Part shown: positions 15,655 to 26,073 of the stretch, one piece after another
Numbering within the stretch: the first letter of the stretch is position 1
How the letters are laid out: every line of letters starts with the position of its first letter
Assembly: GCA_023251435.1 (NCBI GenBank)
Contig: JAHEYU010000005.1
Span: forward strand, 1 to 64,000
Source of the DNA: Bacteroidota bacterium
Lineage (GTDB): Bacteria > Bacteroidota > Bacteroidia > Bacteroidales > Prolixibacteraceae
Length of the DNA: 64,000 nucleotides
Reading direction: 5' to 3'
Notes under the pieces: generated by a model
The model's input: only the letters and a program-made list of their open reading frames with translations
What the model was told of the DNA's origin: nothing
Databases searched by the model: none
Translations under genes and position numbers: made by a program

Positions 15655-17787
15655 ATGAGATCAATATTCATTATTTTAGTTTTTGCCCTGATCCAAAGCA
15701 ATATCTATGCACAAGTACAAATTTCAGGGCAGGTTACCGATCCGAAAAAAAATCCGCTTTCAGGAGCAAATATTTTTCTACAGGAAACTTATGATGGAAC
15801 GACTGCCGATAGCTTGGGCCGATTCAGTTTTAAAACCAACAGGAAAGGGATTCATCAGCTTTCGGTAACTTTTATTGGCTACAACCCATTTCTCCAGAAG
15901 CTTGATTTAGACAGCGCCCAGACAATTACCATGAACATTGTTTTACGTGAATCTGACGACCAGATTGATGAAGTAGTAATTAATGCCGGTGCTTTTGAAG
16001 CCAGCGACGAAAAAAAAGCGGTGGTTCTTCGTGTACTCGACATTGCTACTACACCCAGCGCCCAGGGCGATATTTTTGGCGCTTTGGGCACTTTACCCGG
16101 CGTGCAAAAGGTTGGCGAGGACGGACGCGTGTTTGTGAGGGGAGGAGAGGGTTATGAAACAAAAACCTTTATGGACGGAATGTTGGTTTCGTCGCCTTAC
16201 ATGTCGAAAATGCCCGATCTGCCAACGCGCGGGCGGTTTTCTCCATTGCTTTTCAGCGGAACTTTATTTAGTACGGGCGCTTATTCAGCCGAATATGGTC
16301 AGGCGCTTTCTTCTGTTGTTGATATGAAAACAAATTCGCTTGAAAAAACTGATCAATCGAGCATTTCGATTATGACCGTTGGTGTGATGGCCTCTACCAC
16401 AAAATGTTGGAACAAATCGTCACTTTCACTTAGTGGTAGTTATGTAACTTCGGGATTATCCAATAAAATCAACAAACAACTTGTTGACTGGACCAAAAGT
16501 CCCGTTGGACTCGACGCAACTTTGATGTACCGCCTGAAAACAAGCAAAACCGGAATGTTCAAGATGTTTGGAACCTTTAATAACAGCAGCAGTGGAATTC
16601 TCTATCCCAACACGCAAACAGGTGTAAATCAGAATATTTTGCTGAATGGTAATAATGCATTTCTGAACAATACTTATAACGAAATGCTTGGCGATAAGTG
16701 GATGATCAAAACGGGTATTGCTCTGAATTACGACCAGCAGAAATTCGACATTGACAACGATCAGCTTATCACGAACAAAAAGATGGTTCAGGCAAAAATG
16801 GCATTCACTCATTTCCTGAATGAGCAAACCGAACTGAAATTCGGCGGTGATTTTATCAGTTATTCTTATGAGCAAAAGATCCAAATGGACGGAAATTTCC
16901 GGTTACCATTCAGTAACAATCAAACCTCCGGATTTGCAGAATTGGAATATAAGCTGTCGAAGAAATTTGCGACCCGATTGGGTGCCCGGCTCGAAAACAG
17001 TTCACTACTGAATGAAACTACAATTGCACCAAGGTTTTCGGGAGCATACAAAACCGGAAAACATAGCCAGGTTTCGCTCGCTTTCGGCCAATTTTCGCAA
17101 AATCCGGAAGACGATTACCTGAAATTTGCACCCCGGTTAAAACCCGAGAAATCGCAACATACGGTGATGACCTGGCAATATATGACCGATCTGAAGACCT
17201 TTAGAATTGAAGCTTACTCGAAAAAATACAGCAATCTTGTAAAATTCGATCAACCATTTGCAACCAATCCGTTGGATTACAACAACTCCGGAAGCGGTAG
17301 TGCCGAAGGTATCGACATCTTCTGGCGCGATAAAGAAACCTTCAATTTAAACGATTACTGGATTTCGTATTCATGGATTAATGCCCGACGTAATTACAAA
17401 GATTACCTGATGGAGGCCACTCCAAATTACTTGTCTGAACACAATCTGTCGGTAGTTTACAAACGGTTTTTTGTGCCTTTGAATACGTATGGATCGATTA
17501 CCTATTCGTTTGCAAGCAGCAGACCATATCACGATCCAAATCTTTCAGGGTTTATGAATGCCAAAACACAATCGTACAACGACATAAGTTTAAGCCTGAC
17601 TTATCTTACGCAATTGTGGGGAAAACAATCGGTTTTACATCTGATGGTCAATAACCTGGCAGGATTTGATAATGTGTATGGTTACAATTTCTCGAACAAA
17701 CCGAATGCTACAGGAAAATATGAATCAACACCCATTAAATCGCCTTATGTGAGGCAGATTATTTTTCTGGTTTCAATAATGTTGTAA
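15655..17787 (+). CDS. TonB-dependent outer-membrane receptor
   Basis: A 710-residue receptor. A signal peptide (MRSIFIILVFALIQSNIYA, then QVQ) is followed by a carboxypeptidase-regulatory-like domain (ISGQVTDPKKNPLSGANIFL, about residues 22-105), a TonB plug with VFVRGGEGYETKTFMDGML near 165 and a 22-strand-type barrel ending in aromatic-rich strands. The ATG at 15655 is preferred over an earlier TTG. There is no SusD partner. It is followed 55 bases later by a sensor kinase and response regulator, so ligand uptake may be coupled to that pair. The ligand is unknown. Confidence 0.88.
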   Translation: MRSIFIILVFALIQSNIYAQVQISGQVTDPKKNPLSGANIFLQETYDGTTADSLGRFSFKTNRKGIHQLSVTFIGYNPFLQKLDLDSAQTITMNIVLRESDDQIDEVVINAGAFEASDEKKAVVLRVLDIATTPSAQGDIFGALGTLPGVQKVGEDGRVFVRGGEGYETKTFMDGMLVSSPYMSKMPDLPTRGRFSPLLFSGTLFSTGAYSAEYGQALSSVVDMKTNSLEKTDQSSISIMTVGVMASTTKCWNKSSLSLSGSYVTSGLSNKINKQLVDWTKSPVGLDATLMYRLKTSKTGMFKMFGTFNNSSSGILYPNTQTGVNQNILLNGNNAFLNNTYNEMLGDKWMIKTGIALNYDQQKFDIDNDQLITNKKMVQAKMAFTHFLNEQTELKFGGDFISYSYEQKIQMDGNFRLPFSNNQTSGFAELEYKLSKKFATRLGARLENSSLLNETTIAPRFSGAYKTGKHSQVSLAFGQFSQNPEDDYLKFAPRLKPEKSQHTVMTWQYMTDLKTFRIEAYSKKYSNLVKFDQPFATNPLDYNNSGSGSAEGIDIFWRDKETFNLNDYWISYSWINARRNYKDYLMEATPNYLSEHNLSVVYKRFFVPLNTYGSITYSFASSRPYHDPNLSGFMNAKTQSYNDISLSLTYLTQLWGKQSVLHLMVNNLAGFDNVYGYNFSNKPNATGKYESTPIKSPYVRQIIFLVSIML

Positions 17788-17841
17788 AATTATTTGTATT
17801 AATTCTGTAAATTCGAAAAATCTAACAATGCCATCCGACCA

Positions 17842-18882
17842 ATGACTGACAAACAATTCCAATTTAAAAAGCTTATCTGGCAGGTTCCAGCCTTTTTGCT
17901 GCTCCTCGTTGCAATGGGAAATAGCATTATGCTCCTTGTTTTTAGGGGCCAAAGGTTTACATGGGAGATGTTTTTATATAGTTCTGTAAATTCGGTGGTG
18001 GTTGGCGGAATATTTATGATTGGCTTAACAGTTATGATCGCTGTTCTCGACCGGAAACTACCCTGGTTGCATTTCCCACTCAAGCGGTTAATAGTGCAAA
18101 CTCTGGTCACGATTGGCTTTTCGCTGTCAATCATAGTGATCACAATTCTGCTGAACGGTTTTTTTTCGCATGAACAAATTACCACCGGATATTTTCTCGA
18201 CCGGGGCTTTTTTATGATTAAAATTGCTTTCTTTTTTATTGTTTTAGGTTCGTTGATCTCTAATGCGGTGATGTTTTTCAGGAACTGGAAAGAGGTGGCA
18301 ATTCAGCAGGAGAAACTCAAACGCGAACAACTGGCCTTGCAATACGAAACCCTGAAAAGTCAGGTGAACCCTCATTTTCTTTTCAATAATCTGAATTCGC
18401 TGACATCGTTAATCAGCACCAATCCTGATAAAGCCATCGATTTTGTAAAGAAGCTGTCGGAAGTTTACCGCTATGTACTCGATCAAAAAGATCAGGAATT
18501 GGTGTCGCTCAATACTGAACTGAAATTTGTTGAGTCGTACATTTTTTTGCAGAAAATAAGGTTTGGCACCAATCTGGAAGTACAGATGAATGTTGACCTT
18601 AGAAACTTCCGAGTTATTCCGTTGTCGATACAAATGCTGGTTGAGAACGCGATCAAACACAACGAGATCTCCGACCGTAACCCATTGCAAATAAGAATAT
18701 TTGTGAGCGACGATCTGTATCTGATGGTTGAAAACCGGCTTCAGAAGAAACCGGGATCGGAAGGAACCGGAAGTGGAATTCAGAATATTAAAAGTCAATA
18801 TGGATTTTTTACCGACAAAAAAGTGATCATTTCTGAAAATGGGGAGAAGTTTCTCGCAGGCATTCCTTTATTAACCGATTAA
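17842..18882 (+). CDS. LytS-type sensor histidine kinase
   Basis: A 346-residue membrane kinase. Four hydrophobic segments lie near residues 14-34, 45-70, 80-105 and 115-135. Then comes a coiled linker and the His_kinase domain with LKSQVNPHFLFNNLNSL (phosphoacceptor His near residue 180). A degenerate ATPase domain ends the protein (MLVENAIKHNEI, GSGIQNIKSQYGF). This is the short LytS/YehU class. Its partner regulator starts three bases after its stop. Confidence 0.92.
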   Translation: MTDKQFQFKKLIWQVPAFLLLLVAMGNSIMLLVFRGQRFTWEMFLYSSVNSVVVGGIFMIGLTVMIAVLDRKLPWLHFPLKRLIVQTLVTIGFSLSIIVITILLNGFFSHEQITTGYFLDRGFFMIKIAFFFIVLGSLISNAVMFFRNWKEVAIQQEKLKREQLALQYETLKSQVNPHFLFNNLNSLTSLISTNPDKAIDFVKKLSEVYRYVLDQKDQELVSLNTELKFVESYIFLQKIRFGTNLEVQMNVDLRNFRVIPLSIQMLVENAIKHNEISDRNPLQIRIFVSDDLYLMVENRLQKKPGSEGTGSGIQNIKSQYGFFTDKKVIISENGEKFLAGIPLLTD

Positions 18883-18885
18883 TCC

Positions 18886-19653
18886 ATGTATAAAGTACTC
18901 ATTATTGAAGACGAAAAGCCGGCTGCTGATTGGCTAAAACAGTTAATCCTGAAGTTTGATCAGCAAATTTCGGTATTGGCTGTGCTCGATTCTGTTAGCG
19001 GTGCTGAAGAATGGTTTCAGCATCATTCGGCGCCCGACCTTGTGTTTATGGACATTCAGCTGGCCGACGGATTGAGCTTCGAAATTTTCGAGCGGGCAAA
19101 AATAACTTGTCCGGTGATTTTTACCACAGCTTACCAAGAATATGCTGTAAAAGCTTTCAAGGTAAACAGTATTGATTACCTGCTAAAACCGATTGCATGG
19201 AGCGAGCTGGAAGCAGCCATGCAAAAATTCGGGCAGCAGTTTCAGACTGTTCATAATCAGCCAATTGTTACTGTCGAGTTGCTGAGTAAGGTAAAGGAAA
19301 TGCTGCGGAAACAGTACAAAACACGGTTTATTATCAAAGTTGGTGAGCATTTGAAATCCATTCCGGTGGAGGAAATCCTCTATTTTTACAGCCTCGAAAA
19401 AGCAACTTACCTCTGCACTTCCGATTTCAGAACCTACCTTGTTGATTATTCGCTCGACCATATTTCTGAAATGGTTGACGAGCAAAGGTTTTTCCGCATC
19501 AACCGAAAATATATCCTTAGTAATTTGTCGATTGCCGACATTGTTGTTTATTCAAACAGCCGCCTGAAAATTAAACTGAAGAAAGCTGATGAGGAGCCTA
19601 TCATCGTTAGCCGCGATAAAGTTCCGGGTTTTAAAGAATGGCTGGATTTGTAA
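18886..19653 (+). CDS. LytTR-family response regulator
   Basis: A 255-residue regulator. Receiver domain residues 1-120 with VLIIEDE, phosphoacceptor Asp in LVFMDIQLADG (about residue 55), conserved Thr in FTTAYQEYAVKAF and Lys in DYLLKPI. The C-terminal LytTR DNA-binding domain (about 150-255) contains HLKSIPVEEILYFYS and FFRINRKYILS. It is translationally close to the kinase. The most likely targets are the two flanking TonB-dependent receptor units, from position only. Confidence 0.93.
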   Translation: MYKVLIIEDEKPAADWLKQLILKFDQQISVLAVLDSVSGAEEWFQHHSAPDLVFMDIQLADGLSFEIFERAKITCPVIFTTAYQEYAVKAFKVNSIDYLLKPIAWSELEAAMQKFGQQFQTVHNQPIVTVELLSKVKEMLRKQYKTRFIIKVGEHLKSIPVEEILYFYSLEKATYLCTSDFRTYLVDYSLDHISEMVDEQRFFRINRKYILSNLSIADIVVYSNSRLKIKLKKADEEPIIVSRDKVPGFKEWLDL

Positions 19654-19744
19654 AGTAGCTTTCTGGTTAAATTCTGCTTGGCATAATAATTTGGAACGCA
19701 CACCGTTCTAAATAACATCACCAAACTTTATCTAACCCAATTCA

Positions 19745-22123
19745 ATGATTCTTCCAAATCCAAAGTGCATCCTGCTGGTCATCTGTTTGTTCTTTTCATC
19801 ATCACTTTTTTCTCAAAAATTAACTCTGTACGGATCTGTAAAAGATGCTCTTTCCGGAGAAAACCTGATTGGAGCTGTTGTTATAATAAAAGAAACCAAT
19901 CAGGTGGTAGCGGCCAATAAGTATGGGTTTTATTCCATCTCACCCAATTCGGGAAAATGCACCATCGTATGCAGCTATCTGGGGTATTCCGTTTTTACCA
20001 AACCCATTGAAATTGAAAAAAGTACCAAACTGGATATTGAACTTTTGCCGCAAATAAAGTCGCTGGATGAAGTTACAGTTCAGGGAAATAAATCGACACT
20101 TAATTCCACGTCGGTTAGTAAAAACGTAATCGGGATAAAACAGATAAAGTCTATCACTTCGATGACTGGCGAACCCGATGTTTTGAAGAGTCTGCAACTG
20201 TTGCCCGGAGTGCAAACTGCCGGCGAAGGATCTACCAATATCAATGTCAGAGGGGGATCGTTCGATCAGAATTTGATTATTCTTGATGAAGCCCCGGTTT
20301 ATAATCCGTCGCACGCTTTGGGCTTTTTCTCTACTTTTAATACCGATGCCCTCAACAATGTTTCGTTTTACAAAGGAGCATTTCCGGCACAATACGGCGG
20401 ACGTTTATCTTCGATTGTGGACATTACCATGAAAGAAGGTAATTATAAAAAGTATGCTGCCAATGTGGGTATTGGTCTGCTGGCAAGCCGTTTAACGCTT
20501 GAAGGCCCAATTGCAAAAGATAAAGCCTCTTTCATTATTTCAGGGCGTTACAGTTATGCAGGGCAGACTCTGAATCTTCTGGCGGGGAAGTTGGGGCGTG
20601 ATGTCCTTGGCATTTGGGAGTTGCGTAATTTTAACGATAAAAACGAAATCAACTTTTACGATCTGAATGCAAAATTCAATTACCGGATCAACGATAAAAA
20701 CCATCTTTATCTTTCAACCTACACCGGAGGCGACCGGTTTTACAGCTATTCGCTAAATAACGACAACTCATTGAATTGGGGAAATACCACTTCTACACTG
20801 CGTTGGAACCACATTTTTAACAGCAGTCTTTTCTCCAATTTCACAGGCTATTACAGCAATTACAATTACTCATATTCTATCAACGACGATCTGAAAAATT
20901 TCGATTGGAAATCGAACATTCAGGAAGCCGGCCTAAAGGCTGATTTTACGGCCTATCTGAATTCCTCGAATCATATCAGGTTTGGTGCAGCAGCTGTTTA
21001 TCACTATTTCGAACCAGGCCGGATTATGCCCCGAAGTGATCGTTCGAGTATAAAGCCTTATGCGATGAGCCACAAAAATGCAGTAGAAGTTTCGGCGTAC
21101 ATCAGCAACGAACAAAAAATTACAGACAGGTTGAGTATCGATTATGGCTTGCGATACGCCGGTTTCATAAACATCGGAAAGGATACTGTTTTTCAGTACA
21201 ACGAAGAGAAAACACGGGTTACAGGTTTCGAAGCATACAAAAGTGGTGAGATTGTTCAGTTTTACCACAGTTTGGAGCCACGTATTTCGGCACGCTACCT
21301 TTTGGGAAACCGTAATTCGGTAAAGCTGGCTTACGGGCGCACTACTCAATTTTTACATTTGCTAAGTAACTCTGCTTTTGGTTTGCCTACTGATGTCTGG
21401 ATGCCTCCTGACAAGGATATCCGTCCCCAATCTTCCGGCCAGTTTGTATTGGGTTATTATCATTCTTTCAACAACAATCAATATGAGTTTACTTCCGAAG
21501 TGTATTACAAAAACTTACGGAATATCATTGACTTTAAAGACAATGCCAATCTGTTTCTGAATAAGCACATCGTTACCCAAACTTTAAGCGGAGATGGTTA
21601 TGCGTATGGAAACGAGTATATGCTGGAAAAGAAAACTGGTGATTTAACTGGCTGGGTTGCCTATACTTTTTCGAAAACCCAATACCAGATTGATGGGGTA
21701 AACAACAACGTCTATTTTTCGCCACGTTGGGATATCCGGCACAATCTTTCCATTACCGGAAACTACCAGCTCAACCGAAAGTGGAGCGTTTCGAGCACTT
21801 TCAAATTTTCTTCGGGCGGTTTTGTTACTGTTCCTGAAGGTTCGTTTGTGTATAACGGAGTGTCTTTCAGCTACTACTCAAAGCGCAACGGTTACCAAAT
21901 TGAGCCTTATCACCGATTGGATCTTTCCTTCACTTACAAGTCGCCGAAAAATGATACCCGCAAATGGAAGTCGGAATGGGTCTTTGGAATTTACAATGTT
22001 TATGAGCAGAAGAACATTTATATCCTTTTTGCCCGTCAGGAAGGAGATATGACTTCAAGTCAGTTCACTAAAATGTACCTATTCGGTATTGTTCCGTCGA
22101 TCACATACAACCTAAAATTTTAA
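19745..22123 (+). CDS. TonB-dependent outer-membrane receptor paired with DUF4249
   Basis: A 792-residue receptor with a signal peptide (ILLVICLFFSSSLFS, then QKL), a carboxypeptidase-like domain (LYGSVKDALSGENLIGAVV), a plug domain with INVRGGSFDQNLIILDEAPV near residues 165-185 and a long beta barrel to the C-terminal Phe. The DUF4249 lipoprotein gene begins three bases after its stop; this receptor/DUF4249 pair is a common Bacteroidota unit. The substrate is unknown; metal-chelate or peptide uptake are possibilities. Confidence 0.88.
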   Translation: MILPNPKCILLVICLFFSSSLFSQKLTLYGSVKDALSGENLIGAVVIIKETNQVVAANKYGFYSISPNSGKCTIVCSYLGYSVFTKPIEIEKSTKLDIELLPQIKSLDEVTVQGNKSTLNSTSVSKNVIGIKQIKSITSMTGEPDVLKSLQLLPGVQTAGEGSTNINVRGGSFDQNLIILDEAPVYNPSHALGFFSTFNTDALNNVSFYKGAFPAQYGGRLSSIVDITMKEGNYKKYAANVGIGLLASRLTLEGPIAKDKASFIISGRYSYAGQTLNLLAGKLGRDVLGIWELRNFNDKNEINFYDLNAKFNYRINDKNHLYLSTYTGGDRFYSYSLNNDNSLNWGNTTSTLRWNHIFNSSLFSNFTGYYSNYNYSYSINDDLKNFDWKSNIQEAGLKADFTAYLNSSNHIRFGAAAVYHYFEPGRIMPRSDRSSIKPYAMSHKNAVEVSAYISNEQKITDRLSIDYGLRYAGFINIGKDTVFQYNEEKTRVTGFEAYKSGEIVQFYHSLEPRISARYLLGNRNSVKLAYGRTTQFLHLLSNSAFGLPTDVWMPPDKDIRPQSSGQFVLGYYHSFNNNQYEFTSEVYYKNLRNIIDFKDNANLFLNKHIVTQTLSGDGYAYGNEYMLEKKTGDLTGWVAYTFSKTQYQIDGVNNNVYFSPRWDIRHNLSITGNYQLNRKWSVSSTFKFSSGGFVTVPEGSFVYNGVSFSYYSKRNGYQIEPYHRLDLSFTYKSPKNDTRKWKSEWVFGIYNVYEQKNIYILFARQEGDMTSSQFTKMYLFGIVPSITYNLKF

Positions 22124-22126
22124 GCC

Positions 22127-23095
22127 ATGCGAATCAGATTTATAGCTTTCATCCTAATAATCGTTTCATATTCTTGCACAAAAGAGTACGATTTACAACT
22201 GAAATCAAATGACCTTAAATTGGTAGTTGACGCAACGATCACCAATCAAAATGGCCCCTACTACGTACGTCTGACAAAAAGCAGTGCCGATTTTAATATT
22301 TATACCAGCGTAAGACCCGATAACGACACAACCTATTTATACAGCAACGACAGAGCCATTCCTGTTAAAGATGCCGAAATATACGTCACTGATAATAATA
22401 CTTCATTTAAAGATACTTTGATTCCGTGTTCAGCCGGAAAATGGTATCATTATAAAGATAGCATCCACAATGTTGAATATTCACGTTTTGAAATTCCGCA
22501 AAAAACCATTCATACCGGTTATTATGAAACTTCTAAACTCAAGGGAGTTGCAGGTCATACGTATTCGCTGACCATCAAATGGCAAAATAAAGAATACCAT
22601 GCTACCAGTTACATGCCGCCAGTACCTCCGCTTGATTCGGTTAATCTTGATTTTACGTTAGGAGCAGAGGGAAAACCAGATTATTTAATTCCTCTTATTT
22701 ATTTCAAAGAGCCACAAAATGAGCGAAACTATTATTTGTTCATCACCCAAAATGCGGCATATACATGGCCATATTCTGTGTTAAGTGATGAGTACCTGAA
22801 TGAATATGTGAACGGGCTGGATGTTTGTAAAGGTGTTTCACCTTATTACTGGAGAACTGCTTATCCGTTTATAATAGGTGGAAGAATGTTTAACGATTAC
22901 TTTATTGAGATGCACTCCATTACAAAAGAAGCCTACGAATATTACAAAGCCTTACTTCAGCAATTTAAAACCGATGGCGGCGGATATTCTCCAAGTCCGG
23001 CATCGCCACCAACCAATCTGGATAATGGGGCATTGGGTTTTTTCAGGACTTCGGCCGTTGATAGGGTTGATTTTAAACAGGATAGAACAAATTAG
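22127..23095 (+). CDS. DUF4249 lipoprotein
   Basis: A 322-residue lipoprotein. MRIRFIAFILIIVSYSC gives a lipobox ending at Cys17. The beta-rich body contains LKLVVDATITNQNGPYYVRL and YSLTIKWQNKEYHATSYMPP, typical of DUF4249, and the C-terminal GALGFFRTSAVDRV. It follows the receptor by three bases and is presumably its outer-membrane-anchored partner. Molecular function is not established. Confidence 0.85.
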   Translation: MRIRFIAFILIIVSYSCTKEYDLQLKSNDLKLVVDATITNQNGPYYVRLTKSSADFNIYTSVRPDNDTTYLYSNDRAIPVKDAEIYVTDNNTSFKDTLIPCSAGKWYHYKDSIHNVEYSRFEIPQKTIHTGYYETSKLKGVAGHTYSLTIKWQNKEYHATSYMPPVPPLDSVNLDFTLGAEGKPDYLIPLIYFKEPQNERNYYLFITQNAAYTWPYSVLSDEYLNEYVNGLDVCKGVSPYYWRTAYPFIIGGRMFNDYFIEMHSITKEAYEYYKALLQQFKTDGGGYSPSPASPPTNLDNGALGFFRTSAVDRVDFKQDRTN

Positions 23096-23194
23096 AGTGT
23101 GACGTTTAAAAATCGCTTTCGATTTTCTTAATGGTAAAAACCGTTTCGCTTGTTTTAATGTTTAATAACTGTTTCCCTCAAGTAGGGTAAATGT

Positions 23195-23202
23195 TATCTT
23201 TG
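23195..23202 (+). promoter_or_regulatory. -7 promoter box for the S9 peptidase
   Basis: TATCTTTG matches TAnnTTTG, 23 bases before the start codon at 23226. No clear -33 TTG. Confidence 0.5.
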
Positions 23203-23225
23203 AAATCCAAACTTGAAAAACTATT

Positions 23226-26069
23226 ATGAAACGAGCCGGTTTAGTATTCCTGATTATTACTTTATGTTCTTCGCTGATTCTGAATGCCCAAAAAGTTGAT
23301 AAAAAACCAATTACAATCGACGACTTTGCCAAATGGAAAGTATTGGTAAAACCCATTGTCTCGAATGATGGCAAACTGGCCGCTTATGAATTGAACCCGC
23401 AAAAAGGAAATGGTAACCTGATTATTAAATCGACCGACTCGAAAAAATCGGATACCATCAGCCGTGGATTCGACGCACGCTTTTCTCCTGAATCAGATTA
23501 CATTGTTTATAAACTGAAACAACCCGAAGACACCATCAGGAGCGCAAAAAAGAAAAAGCTTAAAAAAGAACTAATGCCCAAAGACAGCCTGGGTGTATTG
23601 GTTTTCAGGCATCACAAGGTTTTCGCGTTTCCAAATCTGAAACAATATTCACTTCCGAAGGAAAATGCCAAATGGGTGGCTTTTTTAACCGATATGAAAA
23701 AGCCTGAAAAAAAGAACGGAAAAGAGGAGGATACAAAAGGGGAGAAGTCAAAACCTAAAATCAACGATCCGCTAAAGGATTCGAAAAGCCAGTTGGTGCT
23801 TCTGAATGCATCTTCGGGCGATACGGTTTGTTTTCAGAATGTTACCGAATATTATTATGCACCGCTCGGGCACAGCGTAACATTTGTCCGCCATTCAAAA
23901 GATTCGCTCGATCGTTCGGAAGTGGTAGTTTTTGACACAGACAAACGAAAAGCAACTGTTATTTTCAGGCAAACAGGGATTGCTAAAAAAATCGCCTCCG
24001 ATCAGCAGGGAGGTCGGTTCGCATTCCTGTTTTCGACCGATACAATCAAGGCAAAAGTCTTCAGTTTATATTACGGATCGCTCACAACAGGCGAGCCAAA
24101 AGCCGCTGTAATTCCTGAATGTCCGGGTATGCCGCTAGGTTGGTCTCCTTCGGAAAATGCAGAGCTTACTTTTTCAGACAATGGTCTTCGTGTTTACTTC
24201 GGTACCAATTCCAAACCAATTGCAGAGCCAAAAGACACCTTACTTGATGAGGAAAAACCGGTACTCGACATCTGGAGCTGGAAAGACAAAGAGCTGCAAC
24301 CAGAGCAAAAGAAAAACCTCGACAGGGAGATAAAGCGAACTTATCGGGCAGTATATTTGGTTGACAAAGACAAATTTGTTCAGCTTGGAGACCCGACCGC
24401 TCGCGATATCCGGACGATTCAGAAAGGAAATGGTCGTTTTGCATTAGGAATCGATCAGTCGCCCTATAAGCTGGAGTCTTCGTGGACAGGCAACTCAAAC
24501 GCCGACTATTATCTGATAGAGATCGAAACCGGCAATAAGCGTCTCATGGTTAAAAATAAGCAGATGGCATACTTGTCGCCTGGAGGGAATTACGTGGTTT
24601 GGTACGATTCCGCTGATAGTACCTATTATTCGCGGTCAACCGATGTGAATTCAGTTGACATTATTGACTTAAGTTCAAGTATTCCGGTTTCATTTTGCGA
24701 CGAACGATGGGATATGCCCGGAGAACCTAATCCGTATGGCATTGCCGGTTGGTCGGAAAGCGAGAAATACCCCTTCCCCGAAAGCGATAAATATTTGTTT
24801 TTGTACGATCGATACGACATCTGGAAAGTTACTTTAGATGGATCGAAAGTGCCTGTTAATGCTACCCGCAACTACGGAAGGAAAAATCACCTGAAGTTTC
24901 GCTACCAAAAACTTGATCCGGAAGAAGAATTTATTGATACAGGCAAACCGTTTATTGTTCATGCTTTCGACGAGCGAAACAAGTCGGAAGGTTACTTTAA
25001 TGCAGATTTCCGCAATTATACCGATCCACGTTTATTGCTGATGGAAGATTTCAAATTCGAAAGTCTGGCAAAAGCCAAAAATGCTGAAACACTCATTTGG
25101 ACACGCGAAAGTTTCACTGAATCGCCTGATTTGTGGAGTGGAGAGTTGACGTTTGAACATCGTCGCCGGCTTTCTGATTCCAACCCGCAGCAAAAATCTT
25201 ACGTCTGGCCGGTTGTTCGTTTGGTTCACTGGGATACTTTCTCCGGAAAATCGCTCGAAGGCTTATTGTATTTTCCTGAAACAATCGATCTCGACCGCAA
25301 ATATCCGATGGTGGTTTATTTTTACGAGCGCAATGCCGATAATTTGCATACTTACACAACGCCCGCGCCCACGCGCTCTACCGTTAACAGAGTGCATTAC
25401 CCAAGCAACGATTACATTGTTTTTATTCCTGATATTACTTACGAAGATGGTTTGCCAGGACGTGCTGCTTTCGATGCCATTGTGAGCGGTACTCAGTTTG
25501 TGAGCAACATGTTTCCGTTTATCGACCGGCAACGAATTGGCATACAGGGACAGAGTTGGGGCGGATACCAAACAGCCTGGCTCATTACCCAAACCAATAT
25601 GTTTGCAGCTGCTATGGCCGGTGCACCGGTTGCCAACATGACCAGCGCTTATGGTGGTATTCGCTGGGAATCGGGTCGCTCACGCATGTTTCAGTACGAG
25701 CAGACGCAGAGTAGGATAGGAGGTACTTTGTGGGACAGGCCTTTGGATTACATCGAAAATTCGCCATTGTTTTATGTGCCGAAGATAAAAACTCCGCTTC
25801 TCATCATGCACAACGATAACGATGGCGCTGTGCCGTGGTACCAGGGAATTGAGTTGTTTACTGCCATGCGCCGACTGAATAAACCGGTTTGGATGCTTAC
25901 TTACAACAACGAAGAGCACAACCTGAAAGCCGAAAGCTGGGCCAACCGAATGGATTTAACCATCCGTATGAAACAGTTTTTCGATCATTACCTGAAAGGA
26001 GATCCTATGCCTTCATGGATGAAATACGGGTTGCCTGCTATTCAAAAAGGAAAAGAATTGGGGTATTGA
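23226..26069 (+). CDS. secreted S9-family (prolyl oligopeptidase-type) serine peptidase
   Basis: A 947-residue exported peptidase with signal peptide (AGLVFLIITLCSSLILNAQ). Residues 30-630 form the beta-propeller, which includes a very basic insert near residues 155-185 (KKPEKKNGKEEDTKGEKSK). The C-terminal alpha/beta-hydrolase domain has the triad Ser in IQGQSWGGYQTA, Asp in NDNDGAVPW and His in NNEEHNLK. It probably cleaves oligopeptides in the periplasm or outside the cell. Long S9 peptidases of this build are frequent in Bacteroidota. Confidence 0.92.
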   Translation: MKRAGLVFLIITLCSSLILNAQKVDKKPITIDDFAKWKVLVKPIVSNDGKLAAYELNPQKGNGNLIIKSTDSKKSDTISRGFDARFSPESDYIVYKLKQPEDTIRSAKKKKLKKELMPKDSLGVLVFRHHKVFAFPNLKQYSLPKENAKWVAFLTDMKKPEKKNGKEEDTKGEKSKPKINDPLKDSKSQLVLLNASSGDTVCFQNVTEYYYAPLGHSVTFVRHSKDSLDRSEVVVFDTDKRKATVIFRQTGIAKKIASDQQGGRFAFLFSTDTIKAKVFSLYYGSLTTGEPKAAVIPECPGMPLGWSPSENAELTFSDNGLRVYFGTNSKPIAEPKDTLLDEEKPVLDIWSWKDKELQPEQKKNLDREIKRTYRAVYLVDKDKFVQLGDPTARDIRTIQKGNGRFALGIDQSPYKLESSWTGNSNADYYLIEIETGNKRLMVKNKQMAYLSPGGNYVVWYDSADSTYYSRSTDVNSVDIIDLSSSIPVSFCDERWDMPGEPNPYGIAGWSESEKYPFPESDKYLFLYDRYDIWKVTLDGSKVPVNATRNYGRKNHLKFRYQKLDPEEEFIDTGKPFIVHAFDERNKSEGYFNADFRNYTDPRLLLMEDFKFESLAKAKNAETLIWTRESFTESPDLWSGELTFEHRRRLSDSNPQQKSYVWPVVRLVHWDTFSGKSLEGLLYFPETIDLDRKYPMVVYFYERNADNLHTYTTPAPTRSTVNRVHYPSNDYIVFIPDITYEDGLPGRAAFDAIVSGTQFVSNMFPFIDRQRIGIQGQSWGGYQTAWLITQTNMFAAAMAGAPVANMTSAYGGIRWESGRSRMFQYEQTQSRIGGTLWDRPLDYIENSPLFYVPKIKTPLLIMHNDNDGAVPWYQGIELFTAMRRLNKPVWMLTYNNEEHNLKAESWANRMDLTIRMKQFFDHYLKGDPMPSWMKYGLPAIQKGKELGY

Positions 26070-26073
26070 TGGG

